Origin: W0P28-013 sp963593685
GTDB taxonomy: Bacteria; Bacteroidota; Bacteroidia; Bacteroidales; Paludibacteraceae
NCBI GenBank assembly: GCA_963593685.1
Contig: CAVBBP010000017.1
Span: forward strand, 1 to 44,864
Length of the DNA stretch: 44,864 nucleotides
Direction: 5' to 3'
Of this stretch, positions 16,759 through 24,868 are shown piece by piece (the first letter of the stretch is position 1; each line of letters begins with the position of its first letter). The notes under the pieces are model-generated. The model searched no databases, had not been told where the DNA came from, and worked only from the letters and a program-made list of their open reading frames with translations. A program made the translations under genes and the position numbers.

Positions 16759-17155
16759 TGAGTTTGCACAGACGAATGAAAAACTGTGCATGGTGTTTTA
16801 CCGCCATAGGCAGTAGACCGAACGGCCGCCACTGCACTGCAGGCAGACAGCAACTCCACAGGCGACCCGCCTTGAAACTGATGGCGTTGTGATTGATGAA
16901 GAAACGGCGGCCACGGCTGTCGATAGTCTTGCTCGTGTGCCAAAGTGTGGGTGCGCTTACACTGGGCGAAACCGTCGAACTGCCGCGCAACTCGCTACTG
17001 CCGCCCTGCGTGTAGCAGTCGTCGCTGTAGCACGAAACCGATGCTAACAGCACAACACTATCGGCAGACGATTCGGGAGCGGAACAGCGACCACAAACCC
17101 CGAACAGACCCAACAACGACAGCACAAACAGTGCGATGTAGGCACAATGTTTCAC
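16751..17155 (-). CDS. Doubtful small secreted or membrane protein, Cys- and Ser-rich
   Basis: 134 residues if it starts at the GTG at 17155. The first ~25 residues are strongly hydrophobic (YIALFVLSLLGLFGVCGRC), like a signal peptide, and the mature part is Ser/Cys-rich. No family is recognised. The start is chosen because an exact Bacteroidetes promoter ends six bases upstream, which would give a leaderless mRNA; a longer frame starting at 17350 would run through the promoter and repeat DNA. Against it: a GTG start, no recognisable domain, and a stop inside an inverted repeat. Confidence 0.4.
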   Translation of the reverse strand: MKHCAYIALFVLSLLGLFGVCGRCSAPESSADSVVLLASVSCYSDDCYTQGGSSELRGSSTVSPSVSAPTLWHTSKTIDSRGRRFFINHNAISFKAGRLWSCCLPAVQWRPFGLLPMAVKHHAQFFIRLCKLTI

Positions 17156-17160
17156 GCCGA

Positions 17161-17192
17161 CAAATTTACATTTTTTTTCATTTGCACGCAAA
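17161..17192 (-). promoter_or_regulatory. Bacteroidetes-type promoter, minus strand
   Basis: On the minus strand: TTTG (complement at 17189-17192), a 20-base spacer, TAAATTTG (complement at 17161-17168). Transcription would begin near 17154, practically at the GTG of the small downstream frame. Confidence 0.65.
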
Positions 17193-17439
17193 AAAAAGTG
17201 CATTTTTTTTGCAAAGTTCAGCAAACAATCACTATCCTTGCGCAAAATTAAAGTTGAACTTAAAATTTGCACGCCTCGCAGAATTTCAGAATTTAAGATT
17301 TCAGAATTTAAGAGTTTCAGGTTACGCTTCGCGCAAGTTTCAAGTTTCAAAGTTTCAGGTTATTGTTGAAGCGTTCGGACGCACTCGGTGCGCCCCTACT
17401 TTCGCACTTTCATTCTTTTACACTTTCACACTCTCTTCA
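17193..17439. repeat. Intergenic repeat block beside the RNase H gene
   Basis: No gene. It holds AATTTCAGAATTTAAGA strings, a GCTTCGCGC hairpin, a REP-like GGACGCACTCGGTGCGCCCC copy (17377-17396), and an ACTTTCGCACTTTCATTC string that ends at the stop codon of the RNase H gene. Confidence 0.6.
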
Positions 17440-18072
17440 TCACTTCCTCCCAAAATCGGCGGGGATTTCGCCCCAGAGTTCGGTGCGCCATTTCAGTATT
17501 TTCACTGGCAACGAGTGCGTTGCCAGCCACGCCTCGGCGCGGCGCACAAGGTCGAACACGGGCGCATTGGCTGCAGTGGGCGCGAGTTTCGATTTGCAGC
17601 GTTTTTGCCGCACCCACGCTTGCGCCGTTACACTATCGGAATAGATGGCGGCGGTCTGCAATCGCCCCTGCTCTATCAACGCCAAAGCGTGCACAATCGC
17701 CAAAAATTCACCCACATTGTTGGTGGCTTCGGCATAAGGTCCCATGTGGAAAATCTCCTGCCCCGTGTCGGCCAACACACCGCGGTACTCCATCGTGCCG
17801 GGATTGCCGCTGCAAGCCGCATCTACCGCCACGCAACCCGTCAACGGTCGCTCTGCAGCTGCATCGAACAGCGGCGGCGCAACCACATTTTTTTTGCCAA
17901 CCACCTGCCAATAATTCTGCGCAAACGCCATTTTGGCGGCATTTTCGGTCGGAAACGACTTGTATTGCGCCCCCTCGTAACCGTCGATTTGTGCTTTGCA
18001 CGCCTCCCAACTGTCGAAAATGCCAGTGTCGCGCCCCTGCCAAACGACATAAAATTTCTGTTTCGTTGCCAT
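17440..18072 (-). CDS. rnhA: Ribonuclease H with N-terminal viroplasmin (RNase H1-type) domain
   Basis: 210 residues. Residues ~4-50 (KFYVVWQGRDTGIFDSWEAC ... YKSFPTENAAKMAF) are the viroplasmin / hybrid-binding domain found at the N-terminus of eukaryotic-type RNase H1. The catalytic domain follows with VAVDAACSGNPGTMEYRGVL (first Asp), ATNNVGEFLAIVHAL (Glu) and AAIYSDSVTAQAWV (Asp). It cleaves RNA in RNA-DNA hybrids. The ATG at 18072 is chosen because a promoter ends five bases upstream; that makes the message leaderless. Bacteroidetes commonly carry this two-domain form. Confidence 0.9.
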   Translation of the reverse strand: MATKQKFYVVWQGRDTGIFDSWEACKAQIDGYEGAQYKSFPTENAAKMAFAQNYWQVVGKKNVVAPPLFDAAAERPLTGCVAVDAACSGNPGTMEYRGVLADTGQEIFHMGPYAEATNNVGEFLAIVHALALIEQGRLQTAAIYSDSVTAQAWVRQKRCKSKLAPTAANAPVFDLVRRAEAWLATHSLPVKILKWRTELWGEIPADFGRK

Positions 18073-18076
18073 AGCA

Positions 18077-18107
18077 CAAAGGTACAAAAAATGCGCCATC
18101 TGACAAA
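18077..18107 (-). promoter_or_regulatory. Promoter of the RNase H gene, predicting a leaderless mRNA
   Basis: On the minus strand: TTTG (complement at 18104-18107), a 19-base spacer, TACCTTTG (complement at 18077-18084). The expected start of transcription is within a base or two of the ATG at 18072. Confidence 0.75.
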
Positions 18108-18174
18108 AAAGGCAAGATTGGCACAAATTTTGCTACTGTTTTGGTAGGAACAACTCATTGTCAAACTAATTATT

Positions 18175-18180
18175 AGGAGG
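18175..18180 (+). promoter_or_regulatory. Strong Shine-Dalgarno AGGAGG, unusual here
   Basis: AGGAGG lies seven bases before the ATG at 18188. It is the only perfect Shine-Dalgarno I noticed in the window; other genes have A/C-rich leaders, as is usual in Bacteroidetes. Confidence 0.7.
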
Positions 18181-18187
18181 AAAAACC

Positions 18188-18436
18188 ATGAAACTTTCAC
18201 ATCTGTTCGCATTTTTGGGCGGTGCTGTAGCAGGCGCAGCCGTTGGTCTGTTGTTCGCTCCCGATTCGGGCGCAAATACACGCGAAAAAATCGCCAATAT
18301 GCTCAAAGAGAAAGGCATTTGGCTCGACAAAGAGGCGCTGTCGGAATTTGTCGATAAAGTGATGTCCAAACTGAAATGCAATTTCAGCGACGACGAACTG
18401 CGCGAAGCCGTCGAAGAGGCCGCCAGCGAAAAATAG
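18188..18436 (+). CDS. YtxH-domain small membrane protein
   Basis: 82 residues. One N-terminal membrane helix with a small-residue pattern (FAFLGGAVAGAAVGLLFAP) is followed by DSGANTREKIANML, the YtxH signature, and an acidic amphipathic helix. It is the first gene of a three-gene operon (next start 6 bases on). YtxH/DUF883-like proteins are stress- or stationary-phase-associated and sit in the inner membrane; a ribosome-tethering role is known for the E. coli analogue YqjD/ElaB. A similar role here is inference from operon resemblance. Confidence 0.8.
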   Translation: MKLSHLFAFLGGAVAGAAVGLLFAPDSGANTREKIANMLKEKGIWLDKEALSEFVDKVMSKLKCNFSDDELREAVEEAASEK

Positions 18437-18442
18437 TCGACT

Positions 18443-18820
18443 ATGGAGAACGAAAACAAATACCAACGCCTGATAAACGACAGCAAAGAGTATGCGCGTA
18501 TGCGCTACGACCTGCTTCGGCTCGAGGTGCTCGAAAAGACATCGCGCGTGCTGGCGTTGTTCCTGCTGATTATTTTGGGGCTGTTTTTGGTGTTGGCTGC
18601 CTTTACCTACTTTGCGCTGGCCGTGGCGGCAGCCCTGCAACCGACTTTGGGCGCGGTGGCGGCACTCTGCATTGTGGGCGGCGTATTTTTGCTGATACTG
18701 ATAGTGCTATTTCTGTTTCGCAAACAGATTGTTGTCAATCCCATTGTGGCGCAGTTGAGCGAAATTATGTTTCACGAACAAACGGAATCGAGCCATGAAG
18801 AAGATGAGAACGACATTTAA
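18443..18820 (+). CDS. Holin-superfamily-III-like membrane protein (PF07332 type, YqjE-like)
   Basis: 125 residues. A basic/acidic N-terminal helix (NDSKEYARMRYDLLRLEVLE) precedes two closely spaced membrane helices (~36-62 and ~68-92), then RKQIVVNPIVAQLSEIMF and an acidic tail. This is the arrangement of phage_holin_3_6 / YqjE proteins, which despite the name are chromosomal genes without lysis genes. No endolysin or phage gene is nearby. It overlaps the next gene by 26 bases. Confidence 0.75.
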   Translation: MENENKYQRLINDSKEYARMRYDLLRLEVLEKTSRVLALFLLIILGLFLVLAAFTYFALAVAAALQPTLGAVAALCIVGGVFLLILIVLFLFRKQIVVNPIVAQLSEIMFHEQTESSHEEDENDI

Positions 18821-19070
18821 CGCATCGCGGTTGCGCTCGCTCGATGATGTTCGCAAGCAGCAGGAGTGGTTGCGCGCCAACCTGATGGTGCAAGAGCAGC
18901 GTGTCCGCATCGACATGAACAATGTGCGTGCCGCTTGGAACGGCGTGAGCGTGCTGAATCACCGCTTGCAGTGCGCCGTGTCGAGCATTCGCCCATCGCT
19001 TGGCTATATTGGCATCGGGCTTGGACTAGCGCAACTGCTTCTGAAACGCCGCAAAAACAAAAGGTCCTAA
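18795..19070 (+). CDS. Small YqjK-like protein, third gene of the YtxH/holin operon
   Basis: 91 residues. A basic amphipathic N-terminal half (KKMRTTFNASRLRSLDDVRK) and a short C-terminal hydrophobic segment (LGYIGIGLGLAQLLL) end in a basic cluster (KRRKNKRS). No family motif is recognised, but size, charge and position match the third gene of the enterobacterial yqjD-yqjE-yqjK operon. The 26-base overlap with the preceding gene and a terminator just downstream support it as a real gene. Confidence 0.65.
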   Translation: MKKMRTTFNASRLRSLDDVRKQQEWLRANLMVQEQRVRIDMNNVRAAWNGVSVLNHRLQCAVSSIRPSLGYIGIGLGLAQLLLKRRKNKRS

Positions 19071-19090
19071 AACACAACGGATTACTATCA

Positions 19091-19133
19091 AAAAAAAGAA
19101 GGAGGGAAGCACAGGTTTTTCTCCTTTTTTGTA
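19091..19133 (+). terminator. Intrinsic terminator of the YtxH/holin operon
   Basis: AAAAAAGAAGGAG pairs with CTCCTTTTTT around a loop of about 16 bases; the T-run forms the 3' arm and tail. It lies 20 bases after the last gene of the operon. Confidence 0.65.
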
Positions 19134-19309
19134 ACGCCAAAATTCCGACAAAAAAAATAGCAACTTATTGATAGTCAATAAATTGCGCTTCGCGCTGGTT
19201 TCAGGTTTCAGTGTTTCAAGTTTCAAATTGTTGAAGCGTTGAGTGTAATCCACGAGGTGCGTCCCCACTTTCAACTTTCCTACTTTATGAACTTTACAAA
19301 CTTTCCCAC
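19134..19309. repeat. Intergenic repeat block
   Basis: It holds a GCGCTTCGCGC hairpin with TTTCAGGTTTCAGTGTTTCA strings, a degenerate half REP copy (CGAGGTGCGTCCCC, 19254-19267), and an ACTTTCAACTTTCCTACTTT string ending at the stop codon of the acyl-CoA ligase gene. No gene. Confidence 0.55.
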
Positions 19310-21106
19310 TCACTTGTACATCTCGTCGATGAGTTGGCGGTAGTGCTGCTGTACGATGGCGCGGCGCAGTTTGAGTGTGGTGGTGAGTTCGCCCGATTCG
19401 ATGGAGAAGCCGTTTTTTATTAGGCGGAAGCGTTTGATTTTTTCGTATTCGGCCATGTCGTGTTGCAGTGTGGCGATGCGTTGTGCCACAAAAGCCGTTA
19501 TCTGTGGGTGGTCGAGCAGGTCTTCGATGCGTGTGTAGGCAATCCGCTTGGCGCGCGCATAGTCGGTGAGGGCGGCGAGGTTGGGTGCAATAATGGCGGT
19601 AACAAAGTTGCGGTTGTTGCCGATAACGGCCACCTGCTCGAATAGGCTGTCGCCGCCGAGGCGCATCTCTATCTGCTGTGGCGCAATGTATTTGCCGTTC
19701 GAGGTTTTGAAAAGGTCTTTCAGGCGGTCGGTCATGTAGAGGTGCTGCCCATCGAGGCGACCTACATCGCCTGTGCGAAACCAGCCATCGACAAACGCCC
19801 GCTGCGTGATTTCGGGTTTGCGGTAGTAGCCTTCGGTTACCGTGGTGCCGCGCACAAGTATTTCGTTATCGTCGCCAATTTTCACTTCGATGCTATCGAC
19901 CACGCTGCCCACCGAGCCAATCAGATAGTGGTGGTAGTTGTAAACGCTCACAGTGGCGCAGGTTTCGGTGAGTCCGTAGCCGTAGAAGAGCGGCACGCCC
20001 ATGCTTCGGAAGAATTTGATGAGCGCATCGCTGGCTGCTGCGCCTGCCACTGGGAAAATTTTGCCCCGCTCGATACCGATACGCTTTTTCAATTTCTTGA
20101 AAATGAGCGCATTAGCAATTTCGTAGCGCACCCAGAGCGCAAAAGGCGCGCGGCGTTGTTGGCGGCGGTAGTTGAGGTGATAGCGATGCCCCACGGCCAA
20201 CGCCCAAGTTACCACGCCCTTTTTTAGTGCCGAATAGTGGTCGATGCGCTGGTGCGCGGCAATCGCCACCTTCTCCCAATAGCGCGGCACATTGCACATG
20301 AGCGTGGGGCGCACTTCGAGCATGGTTTGCTGAATGTCGGCTGGGTGTTCGTTCAGGTAGATTTTGGTGTCGGTGGTGAGCAGCAGATAGTCGAAAATGC
20401 GCTCGAAGATGTGCGAAAGCGGCAGAAACGCCACGGCGCAGTCGTCGCGCCCGATGGTGGGGAAGCGGCGTGCGTTCATGCGCATTGCTTCGACAAGTTG
20501 GTAATGGCGTATCATCACGCCTTTGGGTTCGCCTGTGGTGCCCGAAGTGTAAAGCACAATGGCGAGGTCGTTGTCGCTGGCGTGGCGGCGGCGTTTGGCA
20601 GCAGTTTTTTGCGCTGCGGAGTCGCGCCCCATCGCCATAAATTGAGCAAAATGCATAGCGCGCGCCTCGCCACGCAGGTCGATGGTGCTATCGAACGCCA
20701 CAATCTGTTTGAGGCAGGGCGTTTTGTGCATCGTATCGAGCGCGTTGTCGTATTGTTGCTGGTCGCCCACAAAGAGCAGCGGCATTTCGGTTTCACCGAC
20801 AATGTAGGCCATCTGTTCGGCCGACATGGTGGCGTGCATCGGCACCGACACGGCGCGATTGGCAAAATTGGCAAAATCGACAATGATACAATGCGGCTTG
20901 TTGTTCGAGCAAATACCGACATTCGTTTGTGGCTCGATGCCGTTTGCGGCCAGTGCGGCAGCGGTCAGCACGATTCTCTCGTTCAGTTCCTTCCATGTTA
21001 TCCCAGACCAGCGTCCAAGCGAGTTGTCGCGGTAGAAAATGGCGCGGTGTTTGCCGCGGTGGCGTGCCTTGTAGTGAGGCAGTTGCGCAAAATGAACGGG
21101 TTTCAT
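19310..21106 (-). CDS. Long-chain fatty acid:CoA ligase (AMP-forming)
   Basis: 598 residues. The adenylate-forming P-loop LYTSGTTGEPKG is at ~186-197. Further motifs are FLPLSHIFERIFDYL, GYGLTETCATVS (A5) and WFRTGDVGRLDGQHLYMTDR with KDLFKTSNGKYIAPQQIE, which carry the hinge and ATP-binding residues typical of FadD / long-chain acyl-CoA synthetases. It activates fatty acids to acyl-CoA with AMP release, at the cytoplasmic membrane. It lies 32 bases downstream of rnc in the same direction and probably shares its promoter. The length is typical for the Bacteroidetes form (~600). Confidence 0.9.
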   Translation of the reverse strand: MKPVHFAQLPHYKARHRGKHRAIFYRDNSLGRWSGITWKELNERIVLTAAALAANGIEPQTNVGICSNNKPHCIIVDFANFANRAVSVPMHATMSAEQMAYIVGETEMPLLFVGDQQQYDNALDTMHKTPCLKQIVAFDSTIDLRGEARAMHFAQFMAMGRDSAAQKTAAKRRRHASDNDLAIVLYTSGTTGEPKGVMIRHYQLVEAMRMNARRFPTIGRDDCAVAFLPLSHIFERIFDYLLLTTDTKIYLNEHPADIQQTMLEVRPTLMCNVPRYWEKVAIAAHQRIDHYSALKKGVVTWALAVGHRYHLNYRRQQRRAPFALWVRYEIANALIFKKLKKRIGIERGKIFPVAGAAASDALIKFFRSMGVPLFYGYGLTETCATVSVYNYHHYLIGSVGSVVDSIEVKIGDDNEILVRGTTVTEGYYRKPEITQRAFVDGWFRTGDVGRLDGQHLYMTDRLKDLFKTSNGKYIAPQQIEMRLGGDSLFEQVAVIGNNRNFVTAIIAPNLAALTDYARAKRIAYTRIEDLLDHPQITAFVAQRIATLQHDMAEYEKIKRFRLIKNGFSIESGELTTTLKLRRAIVQQHYRQLIDEMYK

Positions 21107-21138
21107 GGCTGTTGGCTTTTCGCCACCGTGTGGCTACA

Positions 21139-21876
21139 CTATTTTCCCATCTCGATGAGCCGCAGTGCTTGTTTCGAGGCGGCTTGTTCGGCTTTGCGTT
21201 TGGCAATGCCCACGCCCGAACCGTATTCCACGCCGTCGATATAGACTTTGGCAAAGAATTGCGTGGTGTTGGGTGGTTGCGGCTCTTCGTCGAACACTTC
21301 GAACGAGATGCGTTTTTTGTTTTTCTGTCCCCACTCCATCAGGTGCGACTTGAAATTCTCTTCGCGTTCGGCCAGTTTATCGAGATTGACATGGGCGTAG
21401 AGGCGCGTCCGCACAAAAGTTTTGCAGGTTTCGTAGCCGCGGTCGAGGAACACCGCCCCAATGAGTGCTTCCAAGGCGTTACCGTAGATGTTGCGACAAG
21501 TTTTGGCTTTTTTGCCTTTGATAAACTGCCCCAGCCCGATTTTTTCGCCGATGCTGTTGAGCATATCGCGTTTTACCAATTGGCTGCGCAATACGGTCAT
21601 GAAACCTTCGGCCATCTGCGGAAAGTGGTTGTAGATGATGTCGCTGACAATGGCTTCGAGCACGGCGTCGCCAAGGTATTCGAGCCGCTCGTTGTCGATA
21701 CGGTTGCCGTTTTTGTCCACTTCGATGGCGGAGCGCGCAATGAGCGACAGTTTGTAAACTTCGGGGTGGTGCGGCACAAAACCGAGAATTTTGGTCATCT
21801 CGTCGAGCGGAAACGACACATCTACTTTTTCGCCAATGCGACGGCGGCGTGGTGTGATTTTTTCGAGTATATTCAT
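21139..21876 (-). CDS. rnc: Ribonuclease III
   Basis: 245 residues from the ATG at 21876; a GTG four codons earlier (21888) is a less likely start. The RNase III signature ERLEYLGDAVLEAIV (~63-77) and the second catalytic segment NALEALIGAVFLDRG (~133-147) carry the Mg2+-binding acidic residues. A double-stranded RNA-binding domain ends the protein (~165-245: FKSHLMEWGQKNKKRISFEV ... VYIDGVEYGSGVGIAKRKAE). It processes rRNA and other duplex RNAs in the cytoplasm. It has its own promoter at 21907-21938. Confidence 0.95.
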   Translation of the reverse strand: MNILEKITPRRRRIGEKVDVSFPLDEMTKILGFVPHHPEVYKLSLIARSAIEVDKNGNRIDNERLEYLGDAVLEAIVSDIIYNHFPQMAEGFMTVLRSQLVKRDMLNSIGEKIGLGQFIKGKKAKTCRNIYGNALEALIGAVFLDRGYETCKTFVRTRLYAHVNLDKLAEREENFKSHLMEWGQKNKKRISFEVFDEEPQPPNTTQFFAKVYIDGVEYGSGVGIAKRKAEQAASKQALRLIEMGK

Positions 21877-21906
21877 AGATTCTTCCACTTATTTTTGAGT
21901 TTGCTG

Positions 21907-21938
21907 CAAAGGTATGCAATTTTGGCAAAATTTACAAA
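21907..21938 (-). promoter_or_regulatory. Promoter of rnc
   Basis: On the minus strand: TTTG (complement at 21935-21938), a 20-base spacer, TACCTTTG (complement at 21907-21914). The -33 box lies in the T-run that follows the terminator of the upstream peptidase gene, so the two units are packed tightly. Confidence 0.75.
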
Positions 21939-21948
21939 CCAAAAACGA

Positions 21949-21976
21949 CGAAAGCGGAATCAAAGTTCCGCCTTCG
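21949..21976 (-). terminator. Intrinsic terminator of the M16 peptidase gene
   Basis: CGAAxGCGGAA / TTCCGCxTTCG arms around TCAAAG. On the minus strand the hairpin is followed after a few bases by TTTTTGGTTTG. It lies 30 bases after the peptidase stop. Confidence 0.75.
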
Positions 21977-22005
21977 TGCTATTTTTTGGGCTGTTGCCGC
22001 GTTTT

Positions 22006-24810
22006 TTATTCGGGCAGCATCACCACTTCTAGAATGTTGCCTTGCTCTACAACGGCTTTCAGCGTATTTTGTATGGTTTCGCCAGTGATGGCTTCGACCG
22101 TAGCGCGGTAGTCGTTCACATAATTGACGCCATCGATGTAGTAGCGGTAGAGAATGGTGCTGTCCCAGAAGTTGTTTTTCTCGATGTTTTCGTCGAAACT
22201 CTTCAGCAAAATCTCTTTCTCTTTCGCCAAATCGGTGTCGAGCGGGCCATTTTCGACGATGGTGTTAATCTCTTCGTGTATGATGCTCATCAGTTTCTCC
22301 TGTTTTTCGGGGTCGGTGTCGAATTGCATCACGAGCCATGCCTGCTGTTCGGGGATTTCTGTTACCCAGCCGCCGCAACCAACGCCGTAGGAGCCGCCTT
22401 CGCGTTCGCGTATGCTTTCGAGGTAGCGGGTCGAGAGAATGTTACCAATCAGATTCATAGCAATGCGGTTTTGCAGCGTGTAGTCCATACTGGCGGTATA
22501 GACAATGCGGTTGCTTGCCGTGCGGGTGGTCATTTCGCGGCTGAAGTAGTTTTTCACATTGCCGCGTGGCGTGCGTTCGCCGTTGTCAATATACTCTTCG
22601 TGCAATTTTTTATTGCCTTTGATACCGCCAATCCATGTGCAGATGGCTTTTTGCGTGGCTTTGTCGTCGGGGTCGATATTGCCTGTGAAGAAGAATATGA
22701 AGTCGGCAGGATTGGCAAAACGCTCTTTGAAGGCTTGGAGTGCTTTGAGTTGGTCTATCTGGTCGTAGGTCTGCTGGTTGAACAGCACAACGCGTTTGTC
22801 GTGGTTGCTCTGCATGATGAGTATGGAGTCGCTAAAGGCGGCTTTCGGGTTGCTGGCGCGGTTGGCCAACACGGTTTTGTACATATTCATCAGCGCTTCG
22901 AAGGCTTCGTCGTCGCGGCGTGGCGCAGTCATGTAGAGGTACGCCAGTTGCAGCATGGTGTCGAAATCTTTTACCGACGATATGCCGTCGAGGTGTTCCG
23001 AATCACTGTCGATACCGGGGCGCACAGAGGCGGTTTTGCCCGTGAGCAGTTTTTGTATCTGCGTGCTCGAGAAGTTGCCGATACCGTTTTGCGACACAAT
23101 TTCGGCCATAAACACAACCGCTGGCAAATTTTCGGTGGTGATGTGCGAGTAACCGCCTTTGCTGTAGGCTGTGAACAGAATTTCGTCGTTTTTGAATTTG
23201 GTCGGTTTCAGCACCACTTTTGCGCCGTTGCTCAAAGTCCATTCGGTAGTGCCGAGCGATTCGTTTTTGTTTGTTGCAACTATTTTTGCGGCTTTCGGGG
23301 CTTTTTTCACCAGCGGCTGGTCGAGCGACTCCTCTTTGGGTGCGTCGATGTCGGCGGCTTTCACTTCGTCCAAAATGGCGCGCACTTCGGCTTCGGTAGG
23401 CATTTCTACTGCGTCAGAACCGAGAATGCTGATTATCAGATTGTTGTCGGTGATGTAATTTTTCAAAAGTTCGTTCAGCATGTCGGGCGAAACCATCGGC
23501 AGCAGTTGCTTTGCAAACTCCACCTCTTGCTCTATGCCGGGCATAATTTCGCTGTCGAGGTAGTGGCGAATGCACTCGCGCGTCAAGTTGATGTTGCGGC
23601 GGTTTTCGCGGTCGTTGTAGGCATTTTCGTAGTTGTTCAGCAGGTCGGCTTTGGCGCGTTCAAGTTCCGATGCGGTGATGCCGTAGCGTTTCAAGCGTTC
23701 GGCCTCGACCAGCAGGTCGTGCAGCGTGGCGCGCTCTTCGTTCACTTTCGGAATGCCGATAATATAAAATTCGTCGTCGAGTTTGGTAACGGCGTTGGCG
23801 TAGCCTGCATAAGTGGCGATAAACGAGGCCGTCGGTTTGGCGGTGATTTCGTCGAAGCGGTAGCCGATGACAGACTCGATGAGTTGGTTCAAAATCGATA
23901 GTGCCAATCCCTGTTGCGACAGACGCACATCGGCAGGAACGGCTGGGTGCTTCCATTCAAACTGGATTTGCGTGTATTGCGACTCTTTGTCGGTGATTAT
24001 CGCCACGATGGGTTCGTCGTTGCTGCCGTAGCCGTAGAGTGTGCGCTCACCGCGGTTGGCGCGCGCTGGCACATCGGCCCACAGGGCTTTGATTTTGGCT
24101 TCGATGGTATCGACATTGATGTCGCCAACCACTACAATGGCCTGCAAATCAGGGCCATACCATTTGTGGTAGTAGTTGCGCAGCGCCTCGTAGTCGAAGT
24201 TGTTGATGACGGCGGTGTCGCCTATCACATCGCGTTTGGCATATTGCGAACCGGGATATTTCAGGCGGTTGCCCTCTTTCCACAAACGGCGATTGGCATC
24301 GGCACCTGTGCGCCACTCTTCGCGTATCACGCCGCGTTCGGAATCGATCTCTTCGCCGAGCAGCAGCAGCCCGCACGACCAGTCGTGCATCACCAGCAGC
24401 GCACTATCGACAATGCCAGCGCGGTAGGTTGGCACATTGCTGAGGCGATAAACCGTTTCGTCGAGCGAGGTGTAGGCGTTGATGTCGCCACCAAAACTTA
24501 CGCCCACCGATTCGAAATACTCGATGATGCCCTTGCCGGGAAAATGCTCCGTGCCGTTGAACGCCATGTGTTCGAGAAAGTGCGCCAGTCCGTTCTGGTC
24601 GTCCTCCTCCAAAATGGCGCCGACAGCCTGCGCAATGTGAAATTCGGCGCGTTGTTTCGGTTGCTCGTTGTGGCGAATGTAGTAGGTCAAACCATTGTCG
24701 AGCCGCCCGTAGCGCACTTCGGGGTCGATGGGCATGGGCTGCGCTTCTTGTGCCGACAGCGCAGTGGCGAAACCTATCGCCAATGCCGCCAAAATCATTC
24801 TCTTTTCCAT
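22006..24810 (-). CDS. M16 family zinc metallopeptidase (pitrilysin-like), exported
   Basis: 934 residues. A signal peptide (MILAALAIGFATALSAQE) directs export to the periplasm or outer membrane. The inverted zinc motif HFLEH is at 77-81, and the distal ligand is Glu158 in the SERGVIREEW segment, 77 residues on, as in pitrilysins. A second M16 half begins near residue 500 and lacks the HxxEH motif, as expected for the inactive partner domain; GGSYGVG near residue 800 is the substrate-binding segment. It probably degrades oligopeptides. Both halves are in one chain, the usual Bacteroidetes arrangement. Monocistronic with its own promoter and terminator. Confidence 0.93.
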   Translation of the reverse strand: MEKRMILAALAIGFATALSAQEAQPMPIDPEVRYGRLDNGLTYYIRHNEQPKQRAEFHIAQAVGAILEEDDQNGLAHFLEHMAFNGTEHFPGKGIIEYFESVGVSFGGDINAYTSLDETVYRLSNVPTYRAGIVDSALLVMHDWSCGLLLLGEEIDSERGVIREEWRTGADANRRLWKEGNRLKYPGSQYAKRDVIGDTAVINNFDYEALRNYYHKWYGPDLQAIVVVGDINVDTIEAKIKALWADVPARANRGERTLYGYGSNDEPIVAIITDKESQYTQIQFEWKHPAVPADVRLSQQGLALSILNQLIESVIGYRFDEITAKPTASFIATYAGYANAVTKLDDEFYIIGIPKVNEERATLHDLLVEAERLKRYGITASELERAKADLLNNYENAYNDRENRRNINLTRECIRHYLDSEIMPGIEQEVEFAKQLLPMVSPDMLNELLKNYITDNNLIISILGSDAVEMPTEAEVRAILDEVKAADIDAPKEESLDQPLVKKAPKAAKIVATNKNESLGTTEWTLSNGAKVVLKPTKFKNDEILFTAYSKGGYSHITTENLPAVVFMAEIVSQNGIGNFSSTQIQKLLTGKTASVRPGIDSDSEHLDGISSVKDFDTMLQLAYLYMTAPRRDDEAFEALMNMYKTVLANRASNPKAAFSDSILIMQSNHDKRVVLFNQQTYDQIDQLKALQAFKERFANPADFIFFFTGNIDPDDKATQKAICTWIGGIKGNKKLHEEYIDNGERTPRGNVKNYFSREMTTRTASNRIVYTASMDYTLQNRIAMNLIGNILSTRYLESIREREGGSYGVGCGGWVTEIPEQQAWLVMQFDTDPEKQEKLMSIIHEEINTIVENGPLDTDLAKEKEILLKSFDENIEKNNFWDSTILYRYYIDGVNYVNDYRATVEAITGETIQNTLKAVVEQGNILEVVMLPE

Positions 24811-24845
24811 AATGCTAAAAAATTTTTGTGTTAGAATTTCGTTGT

Positions 24846-24867
24846 AGGGAATCTCTATAAATTCCCT
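24846..24867. repeat. Solo copy of the inverted-repeat end sequence
   Basis: AGGGAATCTCTATAAATTCC continues into CT, forming a near palindrome (AGGGAAT ... ATTCCCT). It matches the terminal repeats of the 206-bp element at 12469-12674 (core TCTATAAATTCC). It sits at the predicted 5' end of the peptidase mRNA. Confidence 0.5.
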
Positions 24868-24868
24868 G

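Noticed and set aside
16945..18147. A 400-codon plus-strand open frame across the repeat block and RNase H gene
   Set aside because: It is antisense to the RNase H gene and runs through intergenic repeats; no domain, and the opposite strand has a clear enzyme with promoter.
18443..18820. Prophage remnant suggested by the holin-like gene
   Set aside because: No lysin, structural or integrase gene nearby; the family is commonly chromosomal and part of the YtxH operon here.
20237..21244. Plus-strand open frame opposite acyl-CoA ligase
   Set aside because: Shadow of the ligase, which carries all adenylate-forming motifs.
22042..23901. A 619-codon open frame on the plus strand opposite the M16 peptidase gene
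   Set aside because: It is the complement of a fully supported gene with an intact zinc motif; the antisense product is rich in Val, Phe, His and Gly from reversed codons and shows no domain.
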